Shown: positions 1-8,275, counted from the first letter of the stretch. The stretch: 57,682 bases of DNA from Flavobacterium psychrophilum (GCA_945905915.1 CAMDQL010000003.1:1-57682); one strand, 5' to 3'. Notes: a model not told the origin generated them from the sequence alone. Program-made: numbers and translations.

Positions 1-1263
1 ATGAGTAATATATCATCATCAAAACCATCGTTTTTACTAACATATTACAATCCATATGATAAAAATGCACCTGGATTAGTTGATTCCTATCTTGATTATG
101 CAAAAGATGTTAATCTAGCAAAATATGGAGCTAGCATAGTAAGTGAGGCTATTGAAAAAGCATCGAAAATGCAATCCATTCAATTGCAGAATAGTTTCAA
201 GATGATAGACCAACGATTGTCAAGTATTGCTTATGAACAGGTAACAACAAATCTGCTGCTAAATGATATAAAAGACTTACTTAAATTACCCGATTCAGAA
301 AAAGAAAAATTATTTCATATTAATTCTGGATTAAAATATTTATCAAAAGTAAACTATAACGATAGCATAGTAAAAGATGCTATTAATGAATTTGAAAAGG
401 CATATAAAATAGCACCAAATGATTGGTTTGTTAATTATTATTTAGGGATATGCTACTTACATTACCCCAATATTTTAAATTTAGAAAAGGCAGAACGCTA
501 TTTTACAACCTCAATTAAATACGCTTCCATAGAAAGTAACTATAGTTTTCAGAGTAGTTATAAATCATTTTTTTATGCAATTGAAAATAAAAAAATTATA
601 TTTCCATCATCGTGGCCTAAAACTTCTGACCGTTGTCCTATTAATTGGTTTTTAGCAACTGAAAAAGATGAATATTATGATTTTTTAGGTTCACCTTGTT
701 TTCATATAACGGATTCTGAATTAAATTTGGCTCATATAAGATATATTAAAGGTGATTTTGAAAGGGCTTATGCAATTTGCCCTAGTTACCTAGGAACTTT
801 TGATTACAGGTTTTCTGAATTGAAATTTAAAGAGAAAATTTGTTTTTATAAAACAAAATACTTAGCTAGGTGTATGCATAATAAATTAAAAACTATTGAA
901 AATTCAGAATTAATAAAAGAAATAAAATCAATTGTTTTTCTAGAAGCAGCATTGAATGATAAAGACATTTTATTAATTCCTGAATATGTAAAAATCCTTC
1001 AAAGAAGGTATAAATCGGCTTTAAATCAACTTAATAATGGAGCTGTTGTTAAGAAGGCTAAGCCTTATTCAGTTGACAAGCCAAATACAGTTGACAAGCC
1101 AAATACAGTTGACAAGCCATTATTAGTTAACAATAATAATTTACAGATAAAATATTATTGGTGGAGCAGAAAAACTACAGTCATATTATTAACCATACTA
1201 TTTTGGCCTTTAGGTGTATATGGCTGGTATATGAGAGCAAAGAATAAAAGTGGTGTATTATAA
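1..1263 (+). CDS. TPR-like protein with C-terminal membrane segment (possibly 5'-truncated by window edge)
   Basis: I do not recognise a named family. The 420-residue reading frame opens with ATG on the first base of the window, so the true start cannot be checked. Residues about 30-95 look helical; residues about 120-175 resemble two tetratricopeptide helices (an FEKAYKIAPND unit followed by LEKAERYFTTSIKYA). A Ser/Thr-Val-Asp-Lys-Pro-Asn linker repeats three times at about residues 357-373, encoded by an 18-bp tandem repeat. A hydrophobic stretch at about 392-412 (ILLTILFWPLGVYGWYM) followed by basic residues suggests a C-terminal membrane anchor with the bulk in the cytoplasm. The next gene overlaps its end by 14 bp, implying translational coupling. 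Codon use is very AT-rich. A role in protein-protein interaction is only inferred. Confidence 0.7.
   Translation: MSNISSSKPSFLLTYYNPYDKNAPGLVDSYLDYAKDVNLAKYGASIVSEAIEKASKMQSIQLQNSFKMIDQRLSSIAYEQVTTNLLLNDIKDLLKLPDSEKEKLFHINSGLKYLSKVNYNDSIVKDAINEFEKAYKIAPNDWFVNYYLGICYLHYPNILNLEKAERYFTTSIKYASIESNYSFQSSYKSFFYAIENKKIIFPSSWPKTSDRCPINWFLATEKDEYYDFLGSPCFHITDSELNLAHIRYIKGDFERAYAICPSYLGTFDYRFSELKFKEKICFYKTKYLARCMHNKLKTIENSELIKEIKSIVFLEAALNDKDILLIPEYVKILQRRYKSALNQLNNGAVVKKAKPYSVDKPNTVDKPNTVDKPLLVNNNNLQIKYYWWSRKTTVILLTILFWPLGVYGWYMRAKNKSGVL
1070..1119 (+). repeat. 18-bp in-frame tandem repeat, 2.8 copies
   Basis: The unit CAGTTGACAAGCCAAATA occurs at 1070-1087 and 1088-1105, with a partial third copy at 1106-1119. 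It encodes repeated TVDKPN in the linker before the membrane segment of the first gene. Because the unit is a multiple of three, copy-number change would only lengthen or shorten the linker. Confidence 0.9.
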
Positions 1264-1588
1264 CAAAAAAAGAAGAAATTTTCAAATTGATGTTCCTCAT
1301 AAGATAGCTATTGATTTATCTTTCAGTGAGGAGCAGTTTCAAAAGATAATTCTTGGTTTATCAGCAAAAGAAATGGAGAATAGATGGCGTATTTATTATG
1401 AAAACGAAACGCTGGTTTTTCAGAGGTCATGGACAGGATATACCATATTTGAAGCTAAGATTTACAAAGAAAAAAACAGATACTTTATAAACGAATTTCT
1501 TGCAGAACGAAACCCAGAGAAATATCGTATAACTGATGATGCTTATGATATTGAAGTAATTACAAACAAAATCAATAAGCTTTTATAA
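1250..1588 (+). CDS. Hypothetical small protein with an RSWTG motif
   Basis: A 112-residue soluble protein of unknown function. It starts at GTG (1250, or GTG 1253) inside the end of the upstream gene, so the two are probably co-transcribed and translationally coupled. The middle contains RWRIYYENETLVFQRSWTGY, which recalls a small domain I have seen near ADP-ribosylglycohydrolase-type proteins; that resemblance is from memory and weak. The C-terminus (ERNPEKYRITDDAYDIEVI) is acidic. No signal peptide or membrane segment is seen. The next features downstream are the terminator and tRNA on the other strand. Confidence 0.6.
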   Translation: MVYYNKKRRNFQIDVPHKIAIDLSFSEEQFQKIILGLSAKEMENRWRIYYENETLVFQRSWTGYTIFEAKIYKEKNRYFINEFLAERNPEKYRITDDAYDIEVITNKINKLL

Positions 1589-1776
1589 AAGGAAGTGACA
1601 AAATTCTAATATATGTATCGGTTAAATGGGCGGCTTTATATTTTTGACCTTATTTTAATACTTCCTCACTTGAAAAAAACTCATTTTTTGTAGTGTCAGT
1701 AAGGCTTTAAGACCCTAAAGGTCTCCAGTTCCTCACTTGAGCAAATTCATACCCTTTAAATCAAACACAATTAAAA

Positions 1777-1807
1777 AAACCCTTAATATGTTGAATACTA
1801 AGGGTTT
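1777..1807 (-). terminator. Intrinsic terminator of tRNA-Met
   Basis: Nine-base-pair inverted repeat AAACCCTTA / TAAGGGTTT around a 13-nt loop. On the minus strand the stem is followed by a T run, and it begins only a few nucleotides after the 3' end of the tRNA. Confidence 0.75.
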
Positions 1808-1814
1808 CTTTTTG

Positions 1815-1888
1815 TAGCGAGAGGGAGATTTGAACTCCCGACCTCAGGGTTATGAATCCTGCGCTCTAACCAACTGAGCTACCTCGCC
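1815..1888 (-). tRNA. tRNA-Met (anticodon CAT)
   Basis: The minus strand gives a 74-nt cloverleaf: acceptor GGCGAGG pairs with TCTCGCT, D-arm GCTC..GAGC, anticodon loop TTCATAA, T-arm GGGAG-TTCAAAT-CTCCC. CCA is not encoded. The G1-U72 pair and lack of a GGG/CCC-only anticodon stem argue for elongator tRNA-Met, though a CAT tRNA could also be the lysidine-modified Ile type. An A-C mismatch closes the anticodon stem next to the loop. A good promoter lies just upstream and a terminator just downstream, so it is a single-gene unit. Confidence 0.93.
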
Positions 1889-1923
1889 AATTCTTGGTCT
1901 AACATCCTACCAGAATGCGGGTG

Positions 1924-1931
1924 CAAATATA
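1924..1931 (-). promoter_or_regulatory. TAnnTTTG promoter for tRNA-Met
   Basis: TATATTTG on the minus strand, 36 bp before the tRNA 5' end, with TTTG (1951-1954) 19 bp farther upstream, the spacing expected of the Bacteroidota housekeeping promoter. Confidence 0.75.
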
Positions 1932-2035
1932 AAACTAAATATATTCTTTGCAAACATTATTTTATAAAATAAATTAAAATCTTTTTTGTATTTTCAATAT
2001 TTTCTCTATATATTTCGTGTCTTAAAAATAATCAA

Positions 2036-2428
2036 ATGAGTGTAAAAGTAAAATATGAATTAGAATTCCCATTTCAGTCTTCGCCACAATTACTATATCA
2101 ATATATATCTACTCCATCAGGACTTTCGGAGTGGTTTGCAGACAATGTAAATTCGAGAGGAGAATTTTTTACATTTATTTGGAACGATTCAGAAGAAAAA
2201 GCAAAATTAGCGTCAAAAAAAACAGGTGAACGCATTAAGTTTAAATGGCTTGAGGAAGATGGAACTGAAACTGATTATTTTTTTGAATTGAAAATTATGG
2301 AAGACGAAATCACAAAAGACGTTTCAATCATGATAACCGATTTTGCTTACGAGGACGAATTAGAAGAGTCAAAATTACTTTGGGAAAACCAAATTTCCGA
2401 CTTAAAACATGTATTAGGTTCTGTTTAA
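2036..2428 (+). CDS. START-like domain protein
   Basis: A 130-residue cytoplasmic protein matching the Bacteroidota START-like family, related to the AHSA1/SRPBCC fold that forms a hydrophobic ligand cavity. The N-terminal half (YELEFPFQSSPQLLYQYIST, then GLSEWFADNV) is the diagnostic part; the middle has beta-strand character (FTFIWNDSEEKAKL, IKFKWL) and the C-terminus ends in a long helix (LLWENQISDLKHVLGS). Full length for the family. The ligand is not known. It precedes the aminotransferase gene, but a hairpin terminator separates them. Confidence 0.85.
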   Translation: MSVKVKYELEFPFQSSPQLLYQYISTPSGLSEWFADNVNSRGEFFTFIWNDSEEKAKLASKKTGERIKFKWLEEDGTETDYFFELKIMEDEITKDVSIMITDFAYEDELEESKLLWENQISDLKHVLGSV

Positions 2429-2446
2429 AAATTCAGTAGAAAGAAG

Positions 2447-2454
2447 TATATTTG
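2447..2454 (+). promoter_or_regulatory. TAnnTTTG promoter for class IV aminotransferase
   Basis: TATATTTG directly abutting the hairpin at 2455. Transcription would be expected to begin within or just after the first arm of that hairpin. Confidence 0.6.
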
Positions 2455-2479
2455 TCCCGATTTTAATCGGGATTTTTTT
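2455..2479 (+). terminator. Hairpin plus T7 ending exactly at the next start codon
   Basis: Arms TCCCGATT (2455-2462) and AATCGGGA (2465-2472) with a 2-nt loop, then seven T, then the aminotransferase ATG at 2480. It is a plausible terminator for the START-like gene. Confidence 0.75.
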
Positions 2480-3319
2480 ATGGTAAATTTTAACGGAACT
2501 ATTCAGGAAAGCAGTAAAATAGTAATAGAATCTAATCGCGGATTTTTAGTAGGTGATGCTGTTTTTGAAACAATTAAAGTAGTTAATAATAAGGTATTAT
2601 TTCTTGAAGATCATTATTTTAGACTAATGGCTTCCATGCGTATTTGTCGTATGGAAATTCCTATGCTTTTTACGATGGAATATTTCGAAGAACAAATTTT
2701 ACAGTTAGTTGCTAGTTTTTCACAAAACCAATCGTTTCGTATTCGATTTTCTGTTTATAGAGCTGGTGCAGGATTTTATGCGCCTGTTTCAAATGAGGTT
2801 GAATTTATAGTTACTGCAACTCCTTTGCAACAAGATGTTTACCAAATTGAGAAGGAGCAATATGAAGTAGAATTATACAAAGATTTTTATATCCCGAAAC
2901 AATTGCTTTCTACCCTCAAAACAAATAATAAAATGTTGCAAATTGTAGGTACTATCTTTGCAAAAGAAAACGGATATGATAATTGCATACTACTTAACGA
3001 GGAAAAAAATGTAGTGGAAGCGTTGCAAAATAACTTATTTATGAAAATGGGTAACGAGATTATTACGCCTCCTATTTCTGAAGGTTGTTTGAATGGAATA
3101 ATGCGTAAACAAGTACTTGAACTAATAAAAAAAATGGAAGATATTGTTGTTAAAGAAGCGATAATTTCACCTTTTGATTTACAAAAAGCAGACGAATTAT
3201 TTCTAACTAATGTAATTTCAGGGATTCAACCCATAACGAATTACAGAAAAAAAAGTTATACCATTGATTTTTCAAAAACAGTGGTTGCCCAACTTAATGC
3301 TAGCCTTAATCTTAGTTAA
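2480..3319 (+). CDS. Aminotransferase class IV (PabC/branched-chain type)
   Basis: A 279-residue PLP-dependent fold-type IV enzyme. The N-terminal RGFLVGDAVFETIKV is the family signature; Lys147 in the LSTLKTNNKM segment is the expected PLP Schiff-base lysine, and Glu180 (NVVEALQNNLF) the cofactor-ring Glu. The C-terminal SEGCLNGIMRKQVLE is the usual phosphate-contacting segment. Members include 4-amino-4-deoxychorismate lyase (PabC, folate synthesis), D-amino acid and branched-chain aminotransferases; Bacteroidota single copies like this are often called PabC, but the residues visible do not decide the substrate. ATG start follows a hairpin with no spacer. Its 3' end overlaps the convergent yqgE by 8 bp. 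Confidence 0.85.
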   Translation: MVNFNGTIQESSKIVIESNRGFLVGDAVFETIKVVNNKVLFLEDHYFRLMASMRICRMEIPMLFTMEYFEEQILQLVASFSQNQSFRIRFSVYRAGAGFYAPVSNEVEFIVTATPLQQDVYQIEKEQYEVELYKDFYIPKQLLSTLKTNNKMLQIVGTIFAKENGYDNCILLNEEKNVVEALQNNLFMKMGNEIITPPISEGCLNGIMRKQVLELIKKMEDIVVKEAIISPFDLQKADELFLTNVISGIQPITNYRKKSYTIDFSKTVVAQLNASLNLS

Positions 3320-3875
3320 GCGCCGGATTTTCGGGTGCATTAGAAAACAAAACATATTCGCCACCTTGTTCAATGATTTTATCTTTCCAAAATTGTGCAC
3401 TAGACTTGGATAATATTTTATCTTTCATCAAATTTTCGGAAACAATCCAGGAGTTTTCTTCAAGTTCATCCTCTAATTGATTAACGCTCCAACCCGTGTA
3501 ACCTAGAAAAAAACGAATACTTTCTTTTGAAATTTTCTTTGCATTGATCAATTGCCTTGTGATATCAAAATCACCTCCCCAATAAATACCATTTGAAATT
3601 TCAATGCTATTAGGAATAAGATCAGGAATGGTATGAATAAAGTATAAATTATCTTGTTCTACAGGACCGCCATTATAAATTTCAAAAGAAGCATCAATAT
3701 CAATGATCAGATCATTAATAGTATAGTTTAAGGGTTTGTTAAGAATAAAGCCTATGGAACCTTCAGTTGCATTATGTTCTGTTAATAAAATTACAGAGCG
3801 AGTAAATGAAACATCACCTAAAATTGAAGGTTCAGCTATAAGTAAATGTCCTTTTTGTGGTAAAATTGACTTCAT
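3312..3875 (-). CDS. YqgE/AlgH family protein
   Basis: A 187-residue member of the UPF0301 family (YqgE/AlgH). It shows the conserved opening KGHLLIAEP, the RSVILLTEH strand, GSIGFILNKP, and the late FLGYTGWSVNQLEDELEENSW block. Length is typical. The biochemical function of the family is unresolved. It reads convergently with the aminotransferase (8-bp tail overlap) and lies downstream of hup with a terminator between them, so it probably has its own promoter. Confidence 0.93.
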   Translation of the reverse strand: MKSILPQKGHLLIAEPSILGDVSFTRSVILLTEHNATEGSIGFILNKPLNYTINDLIIDIDASFEIYNGGPVEQDNLYFIHTIPDLIPNSIEISNGIYWGGDFDITRQLINAKKISKESIRFFLGYTGWSVNQLEDELEENSWIVSENLMKDKILSKSSAQFWKDKIIEQGGEYVLFSNAPENPALN

Positions 3876-3938
3876 TTGCTGCAGGTTTAATTTATAAAGT
3901 TATAAAATAAAATAAATCATACAAATTTTATAAACGAA

Positions 3939-3963
3939 AAAGTCCCGATACTATCGGGACTTT
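3939..3963 (-). terminator. Terminator downstream of hup
   Basis: Near-perfect stem AAAGTCCCGATA / TATCGGGACTTT with almost no loop, 25 bp past the hup stop. Flanking A and T runs could let it work on both strands. Confidence 0.8.
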
Positions 3964-3987
3964 ATCTTGTTTTATAATCAAAAAATA

Positions 3988-4266
3988 TTATTTTTTGTTT
4001 ACTGATCCGTCTAATTCAGCACCAGCTTTGAATTTTACTACATTTTTAGCAGCAATTTTGATAGTTTTTCCAGTTTGTGGATTTCTTCCATCTCTAGCAG
4101 CTCTTGCAGAAACTGACCAAGATCCGAAACCTACTAAAGAAACTCTTCCACCTTTTTTAAGAGTACCTTCAACATTGCTTAAAAATGATTCTAAAGCTAA
4201 TTTAGAAGCTGCTTTTGTAATTCCAGCAGAAGCTGCCATTGCATCGATTAATTCTGATTTGTTCAT
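3988..4266 (-). CDS. hup: HU family DNA-binding protein
   Basis: A 92-residue histone-like protein of the HU/IHF family that bends and compacts DNA as a dimer. It begins MNKSELIDAMAASAGITKA, the usual helical dimer body, and carries the beta-arm motif GRNPQTG at residues 60-66 with the intercalating proline at 63. Length and sequence fit HU rather than IHF. It is monocistronic, with a promoter at 4308-4315 and a strong terminator after the stop. Confidence 0.96.
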   Translation of the reverse strand: MNKSELIDAMAASAGITKAASKLALESFLSNVEGTLKKGGRVSLVGFGSWSVSARAARDGRNPQTGKTIKIAAKNVVKFKAGAELDGSVNKK

Positions 4267-4307
4267 GATAAAGTTATTTTAATTGGTTAAACATTATTAT
4301 TTAATAG

Positions 4308-4315
4308 CAAATTTA
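4308..4315 (-). promoter_or_regulatory. TAnnTTTG promoter for hup
   Basis: TAAATTTG on the minus strand, with TTTG (4335-4338) 19 bp upstream. The predicted leader to the ATG at 4266 is about 35 nt. Confidence 0.75.
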
Positions 4316-4441
4316 GCGGTATAATTGAGCTACGCAAACATTCAGTATTATTTTTGATTAAAATGTTAATAAAATAGGTTAAATGTTAATAACATTGGTT
4401 TTTTTTCTTGATTTTAGCCGGTTTAAGGGCGTTTATTGACC

Positions 4442-5389
4442 TTATTGAGCTACTGCGTTTTCAGTAAACGTAATACCATTTAACAATTCATGCGCCTGCA
4501 TTTTCTTTTTCCCTGGGAATTGCAGCCAAGTTATTTTTAAAAAACCATCAAGAGTATAAATTATAAAGTCTTTTTTAGTTGTTAAAATAGTTCCTGCTTT
4601 TTTACTGTGCGATGATGTCTCAAAAGTTGCTTCATAAAATTTGACATTCCATTCATTAGTGCCATCCATTATATAAGACCAGGCTGCTGGATAAGGTGAT
4701 AGTCCTCTAATTAAGTTAAAAATGGTGTTACCAGGTTTCGTCCAATCTATTTTACAATTGTCTTTGTTTAATTTATATGCAGTTTTTTCTTCTAATATTG
4801 AATCTTGTAAAGTTGTAGTAACTTTTTCGGTTTTAATTAATTCTAACGTTTCTAGAACAGCATCACTTCCAAGTTGCATTAAGCGATCATGCAATTCTCC
4901 AGCAGATTCATTTGTGCCAATGGGTGTTTCTTTACTTAAAATTAGTGCTCCCGTATCAATTTTATCATCAATAAAGAAGGTAGTAACGCCTGTTTTAGTT
5001 TCGCCATTAATTATCGCCCAATTGATTGGCGCGGCTCCTCTATATTCTGGTAATAATGATGCATGTAAATTAAATGTGCCTAATTGGGGCATTTTCCATA
5101 CCACTTCTGGAAGCATTCTAAAAGCAACCACAACTTGTAAATTGGCATTTAATTGTTCTAATTCGTCTAAAAATTCAGGTGCTTTTAAATTGGTAGGTTG
5201 CAATACATTTAAGTTTTTTGCCAAAGCATATTCTTTAACAGCACTAATACTTACTTTTTGACCACGACCTGCTGGTTTGTCAGGTGCAGTTATAACGCCC
5301 ACAATTTCATAGCTATTTTGATAAATAGTATCCAAAATTCCCACTGCAAAATCGGGAGTTCCCATGAATACAATTCTAAGTTTTTCCAT
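4442..5389 (-). CDS. fmt: Methionyl-tRNA formyltransferase
   Basis: A 315-residue enzyme that formylates initiator Met-tRNA using 10-formyltetrahydrofolate. The catalytic set is present: FNLHASLLPEYRGAAPINW with Asn107 and His109, and Asp145 in IDDKIDTGALI. The N-terminal Rossmann-like strand (IVFMGTPDFAV) and the basic loop APDKPAGRGQK (tRNA contact) are intact, as is the C-terminal OB-like domain. Its start overlaps the end of recQ by 14 bp, so the pair is probably co-transcribed. Confidence 0.97.
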   Translation of the reverse strand: MEKLRIVFMGTPDFAVGILDTIYQNSYEIVGVITAPDKPAGRGQKVSISAVKEYALAKNLNVLQPTNLKAPEFLDELEQLNANLQVVVAFRMLPEVVWKMPQLGTFNLHASLLPEYRGAAPINWAIINGETKTGVTTFFIDDKIDTGALILSKETPIGTNESAGELHDRLMQLGSDAVLETLELIKTEKVTTTLQDSILEEKTAYKLNKDNCKIDWTKPGNTIFNLIRGLSPYPAAWSYIMDGTNEWNVKFYEATFETSSHSKKAGTILTTKKDFIIYTLDGFLKITWLQFPGKKKMQAHELLNGITFTENAVAQ

Positions 5390-7277
5390 GCTGAATGTAA
5401 TAATATTGATTGTGTGAATTTATCGCAATTTTATTTTGTTCCAATAATAATTGAAGCGCAAAGATAGTTGCTTCACCCGAAATTTGAAGGCTATCTTCTA
5501 TTTCTCTTGACGACAATGGAGATTTTTGTACTAATTGTTCAATCAATTCAATGGTTTCAATTGGGTTTGTTTTTTTTTTCGTCATACAAAACGAACAAAT
5601 GCCACAATCTTCAGTAACTGTTTCTTCAAAATAGGCGAGGAGTAGCTTGTTTTTACAAGTGTCTACATTTGTAATGTATTGAAGGACACTTTTAAACTGT
5701 TCTTGTTTTAGTTGATTTTGGTGTTCCAAAAATTTTGCAATTCGATTAATCGTTAAATCATCTTCTCTCGCTTCATTAAATGTCAGCGTACTGTCGTTGT
5801 TCTTAGCATTCATTTGTACACAGCCTCTTTCGGCAAGTTGCTGAATAACTTTTTCAACAATGGCTTCTGTACTGTTTGATTTTTTTGTAATCAATGCAGG
5901 ATTTATCACAGTTTCTATATCAAAAATTCCTGAATAAGTTCTTAAAATAGTTGTAATAATGGGTTCGTCATGCGGATTTAAACTGATGTATCGCAGCACT
6001 TCCTTACTCGGAATAATAAATTGCATACTGATTTTTTCAGACGATTCACTTTGAAAAGTTAGAACCCCTTGTCGGTCTAAAAATTGTAAACTAGCAAAAG
6101 TTTTTACAATTGGAAATTGATACTGCACACAAAAATGATTCATATTGAAAGAATAACTTTCGTTAAAACCATCGCCATAAGCAATTTGAAAATAATTATT
6201 TAATTTCACATAAACCTCTCTAATAAATTTTTTATCGGGAAGTGAGTTAATAAATTGTTTTTTTGCAATTTCTATGTCGGTAGCGTTGGTTAATAAAATT
6301 CCGAAAGCTTTTTCACCATTTCGTCCAGCTCTTCCTACTTCTTGATAATAATTTTCAATATTTTCTGGGAGCTGAATGTGAATTACTGTTTTCACATCGG
6401 GTTTGTCAATTCCCATTCCAAACGCATTGGTAGCCACGATAATTTGAACTTTATCGTTTAGCCACAATTGCATATTTTTTTCTTTCTCTTTTGCCGGTAA
6501 ACCTCCGTGATAAAAAGTGGTTTTAAAACCTAAATCGTTGAGTTGTTGTGATGTCTCTACACATGATTTTCGGTTGCGCACATAAATTATCGAAGACTGC
6601 GGGTTTTTAGTTAGAATTTGTTGAATTTTATAATTTTTATCTTCGGTGGTAATGACGTGATAAGCTAGATTTTCTCGTGCAAATGATTTGGTAAAAAAAA
6701 CAGGTTCGGTCAATGCCAAATGTTTGCAAATATCTTCTTGAACGCGCTTAGTTGCAGTAGCAGTTACGGCTAAAAAAGGTGTTTTTGGGAATGAACTTTT
6801 TAATTCCGAAATCTTTAAATAAGCCGGTCTAAAATCATGTCCCCATTGGCTTACACAATGCGCTTCATCAATTGCAATTAAGTTGATGTTAAGTTGTTTA
6901 AGTCTTTCAACAATCCAATCATGCTGAAGTCGTTCCGGTGAAAGATATAAAAACTTATAATTCCCAAATTGACAGTTATCAAGTATGTCGATTACTTCGT
7001 CTTGCGAAACACCGCCAGTTAGTGCGATTGCCTTAATATTCTTACTTTGTAAATTGTGCACTTGATCTTTCATAAGTGCTACTAAAGGCGATATTACAAG
7101 ACAAATTCCGTCTAATAATAAGGCTGGAATTTGAAAGCATACCGATTTTCCTCCGCCAGTAGGTAATAAAGCAAAAGTGTCTTTTCCATCGAGAACCGAT
7201 TGAATTATAGCTTCTTGTGGCGCTCTAAAACGCTCGTGTTTCCAGTATTTTTGAAGTAATTGTAAGGCTTCAGACAT
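5376..7277 (-). CDS. recQ: ATP-dependent DNA helicase, RecQ family
   Basis: A 633-residue superfamily 2 3'-5' DNA helicase for recombination and fork repair. Walker A is PTGGGKS at residues 39-45, DEAH at 137-140 followed by the aromatic-rich loop QWGHDFRP, and motif VI ends QEVGRAGRNG. A zinc-binding cluster is suggested by VDTC ... EDCGICSFC near residue 560. The C-terminal tail looks like a winged helix followed by a short domain; I do not see a clear HRDC domain. Full-length. It is the first gene of a recQ-fmt unit. Confidence 0.95.
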   Translation of the reverse strand: MSEALQLLQKYWKHERFRAPQEAIIQSVLDGKDTFALLPTGGGKSVCFQIPALLLDGICLVISPLVALMKDQVHNLQSKNIKAIALTGGVSQDEVIDILDNCQFGNYKFLYLSPERLQHDWIVERLKQLNINLIAIDEAHCVSQWGHDFRPAYLKISELKSSFPKTPFLAVTATATKRVQEDICKHLALTEPVFFTKSFARENLAYHVITTEDKNYKIQQILTKNPQSSIIYVRNRKSCVETSQQLNDLGFKTTFYHGGLPAKEKEKNMQLWLNDKVQIIVATNAFGMGIDKPDVKTVIHIQLPENIENYYQEVGRAGRNGEKAFGILLTNATDIEIAKKQFINSLPDKKFIREVYVKLNNYFQIAYGDGFNESYSFNMNHFCVQYQFPIVKTFASLQFLDRQGVLTFQSESSEKISMQFIIPSKEVLRYISLNPHDEPIITTILRTYSGIFDIETVINPALITKKSNSTEAIVEKVIQQLAERGCVQMNAKNNDSTLTFNEAREDDLTINRIAKFLEHQNQLKQEQFKSVLQYITNVDTCKNKLLLAYFEETVTEDCGICSFCMTKKKTNPIETIELIEQLVQKSPLSSREIEDSLQISGEATIFALQLLLEQNKIAINSHNQYYYIQHGKT

Positions 7278-7315
7278 GTAATAGGGCTTTTAGAAACACT
7301 AAGGTACAAAAAGTT

Positions 7316-7855
7316 TTATTTAGCAAGTTGATTTAAAATAAATTCCATCCGATTTTCTACAGTATCTTTTGGAACTTCTATAATAGAATAGCCATATTTT
7401 TGATACGTTTCCATCAAATGATCGTGAATTAGAACAGCTTGCTCATAATTTTCATAGCGCTCGGCGTCACTCACATATATGTTTTGCCAAGGTGGTAATA
7501 CAAAAACCGAACTATATTTGTGGTCTTTACAAGCTTGGTCAAAAAAAGCGGGATAAGCATCGCCAATGTAATGCATGTAGGCTAAAACATCAGGAATTCC
7601 TCGGTCTAAGAAAACAACCGGAGCAACTTCTTCTTGCGCAGATTTGAATTGTTTTTTTCTACCTTCTAAAAGTAATTCGCTAAAAAGTAACGGCTTTTCA
7701 AGAAACAATTGTTCGATACCTTGTTCTTGTGCTTCTTTAATTACTTCGCGCGAAATTTCAGGATAACATGTATGTCCTTTTTCTTTGAGTGCCTCAATTA
7801 AGGTTGATTTTCCGGAACTTGGTCCGCCAATTAAAACCACAATTTCTTTATTCAT
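7316..7855 (-). CDS. AAA family ATPase (NadR/AAA_28-like nucleotide-binding protein)
   Basis: A 179-residue P-loop protein starting MNKEIVVLIGGPSSGKSTL, with Walker A GGPSSGKST at residues 10-18. An upstream extension to 7876 uses a non-ATG start and would overlap the promoter, so ATG 7855 is preferred. A later strand (VVFLDRGIPDVLAY) carries the probable Walker B Asp and the substrate-site DRGIPD motif typical of AAA_28 proteins, which resemble the kinase domain of NadR. The substrate is unknown; a small-molecule kinase is possible. Confidence 0.8.
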   Translation of the reverse strand: MNKEIVVLIGGPSSGKSTLIEALKEKGHTCYPEISREVIKEAQEQGIEQLFLEKPLLFSELLLEGRKKQFKSAQEEVAPVVFLDRGIPDVLAYMHYIGDAYPAFFDQACKDHKYSSVFVLPPWQNIYVSDAERYENYEQAVLIHDHLMETYQKYGYSIIEVPKDTVENRMEFILNQLAK

Positions 7856-7873
7856 AAATTGAAATCTAAGTCG

Positions 7874-7881
7874 CAAAAGTA
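7874..7881 (-). promoter_or_regulatory. TAnnTTTG promoter for AAA ATPase
   Basis: TACTTTTG on the minus strand, 19 bp before the ATG at 7855. Confidence 0.65.
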
Positions 7882-7952
7882 AGTTTTTTTAAAAATCTAA
7901 TCAACTTTTAAATTTTATAAGTGCTAACAATATAATTCTGAACATAAAAAAG

Positions 7953-7960
7953 TATATTTG
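7953..7960 (+). promoter_or_regulatory. TAnnTTTG promoter for DUF493-DUF4290-murA
   Basis: TATATTTG, 17-23 bp before the run of possible starts of the DUF493 gene. The three following genes are closely spaced and likely share this promoter. Confidence 0.7.
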
Positions 7961-7977
7961 CTTTTTAATTACACGAG

Positions 7978-8268
7978 ATGATGATGGATAAGAAAACAGA
8001 AGATTTCTATATTCGATTAAAAGAGGAGTTGAACAATGCAACACTTTGGCCTTCAGAATATTTGTTTAAATTTATTTTACCTTCAGATATTCATAATATT
8101 GCAAAAATTGAAGCAGCATTTAATGATATGGGAGCAGTTATTACCACGCAACAATCTAAAACGGGTAAATTTACAAGTGTTTCAATTAGTGTTACAATGA
8201 AAAGCGCACAGAGTGTTATTGATAAATATATTGCCGTTTCTGATATAGAAGGCATTATTTCATTATAA
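7978..8268 (+). CDS. DUF493 (YbeD-like) family protein
   Basis: A protein of up to 96 residues of the DUF493 family, an ACT-like alpha-beta fold of unknown function. TEDFYIRLKEEL, LWPSEYLFKFILPSD and the later strand FTSVSISVTMKSAQSVIDKY agree with the flavobacterial version. Three ATG codons in a row (7978, 7981, 7984) make the exact start uncertain. It is 7 bp before the DUF4290 gene, first in a probable three-gene unit ending with murA. Confidence 0.88.
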   Translation: MMMDKKTEDFYIRLKEELNNATLWPSEYLFKFILPSDIHNIAKIEAAFNDMGAVITTQQSKTGKFTSVSISVTMKSAQSVIDKYIAVSDIEGIISL

Positions 8269-8275
8269 AAAAATC

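Noticed and set aside
1070..1119. Possible CRISPR-like repeat
   Set aside because: The unit is 18 bp, contiguous without spacers and in frame inside a coding sequence.
1815..1888. Initiator tRNA-fMet
   Set aside because: The first pair is G-U rather than a C-A mismatch and the anticodon stem lacks the three G-C pairs.
4722..5261. Long antisense reading frames such as those over fmt, infC and other genes
   Set aside because: They mirror well-identified genes on the other strand and have no family features or promoter.
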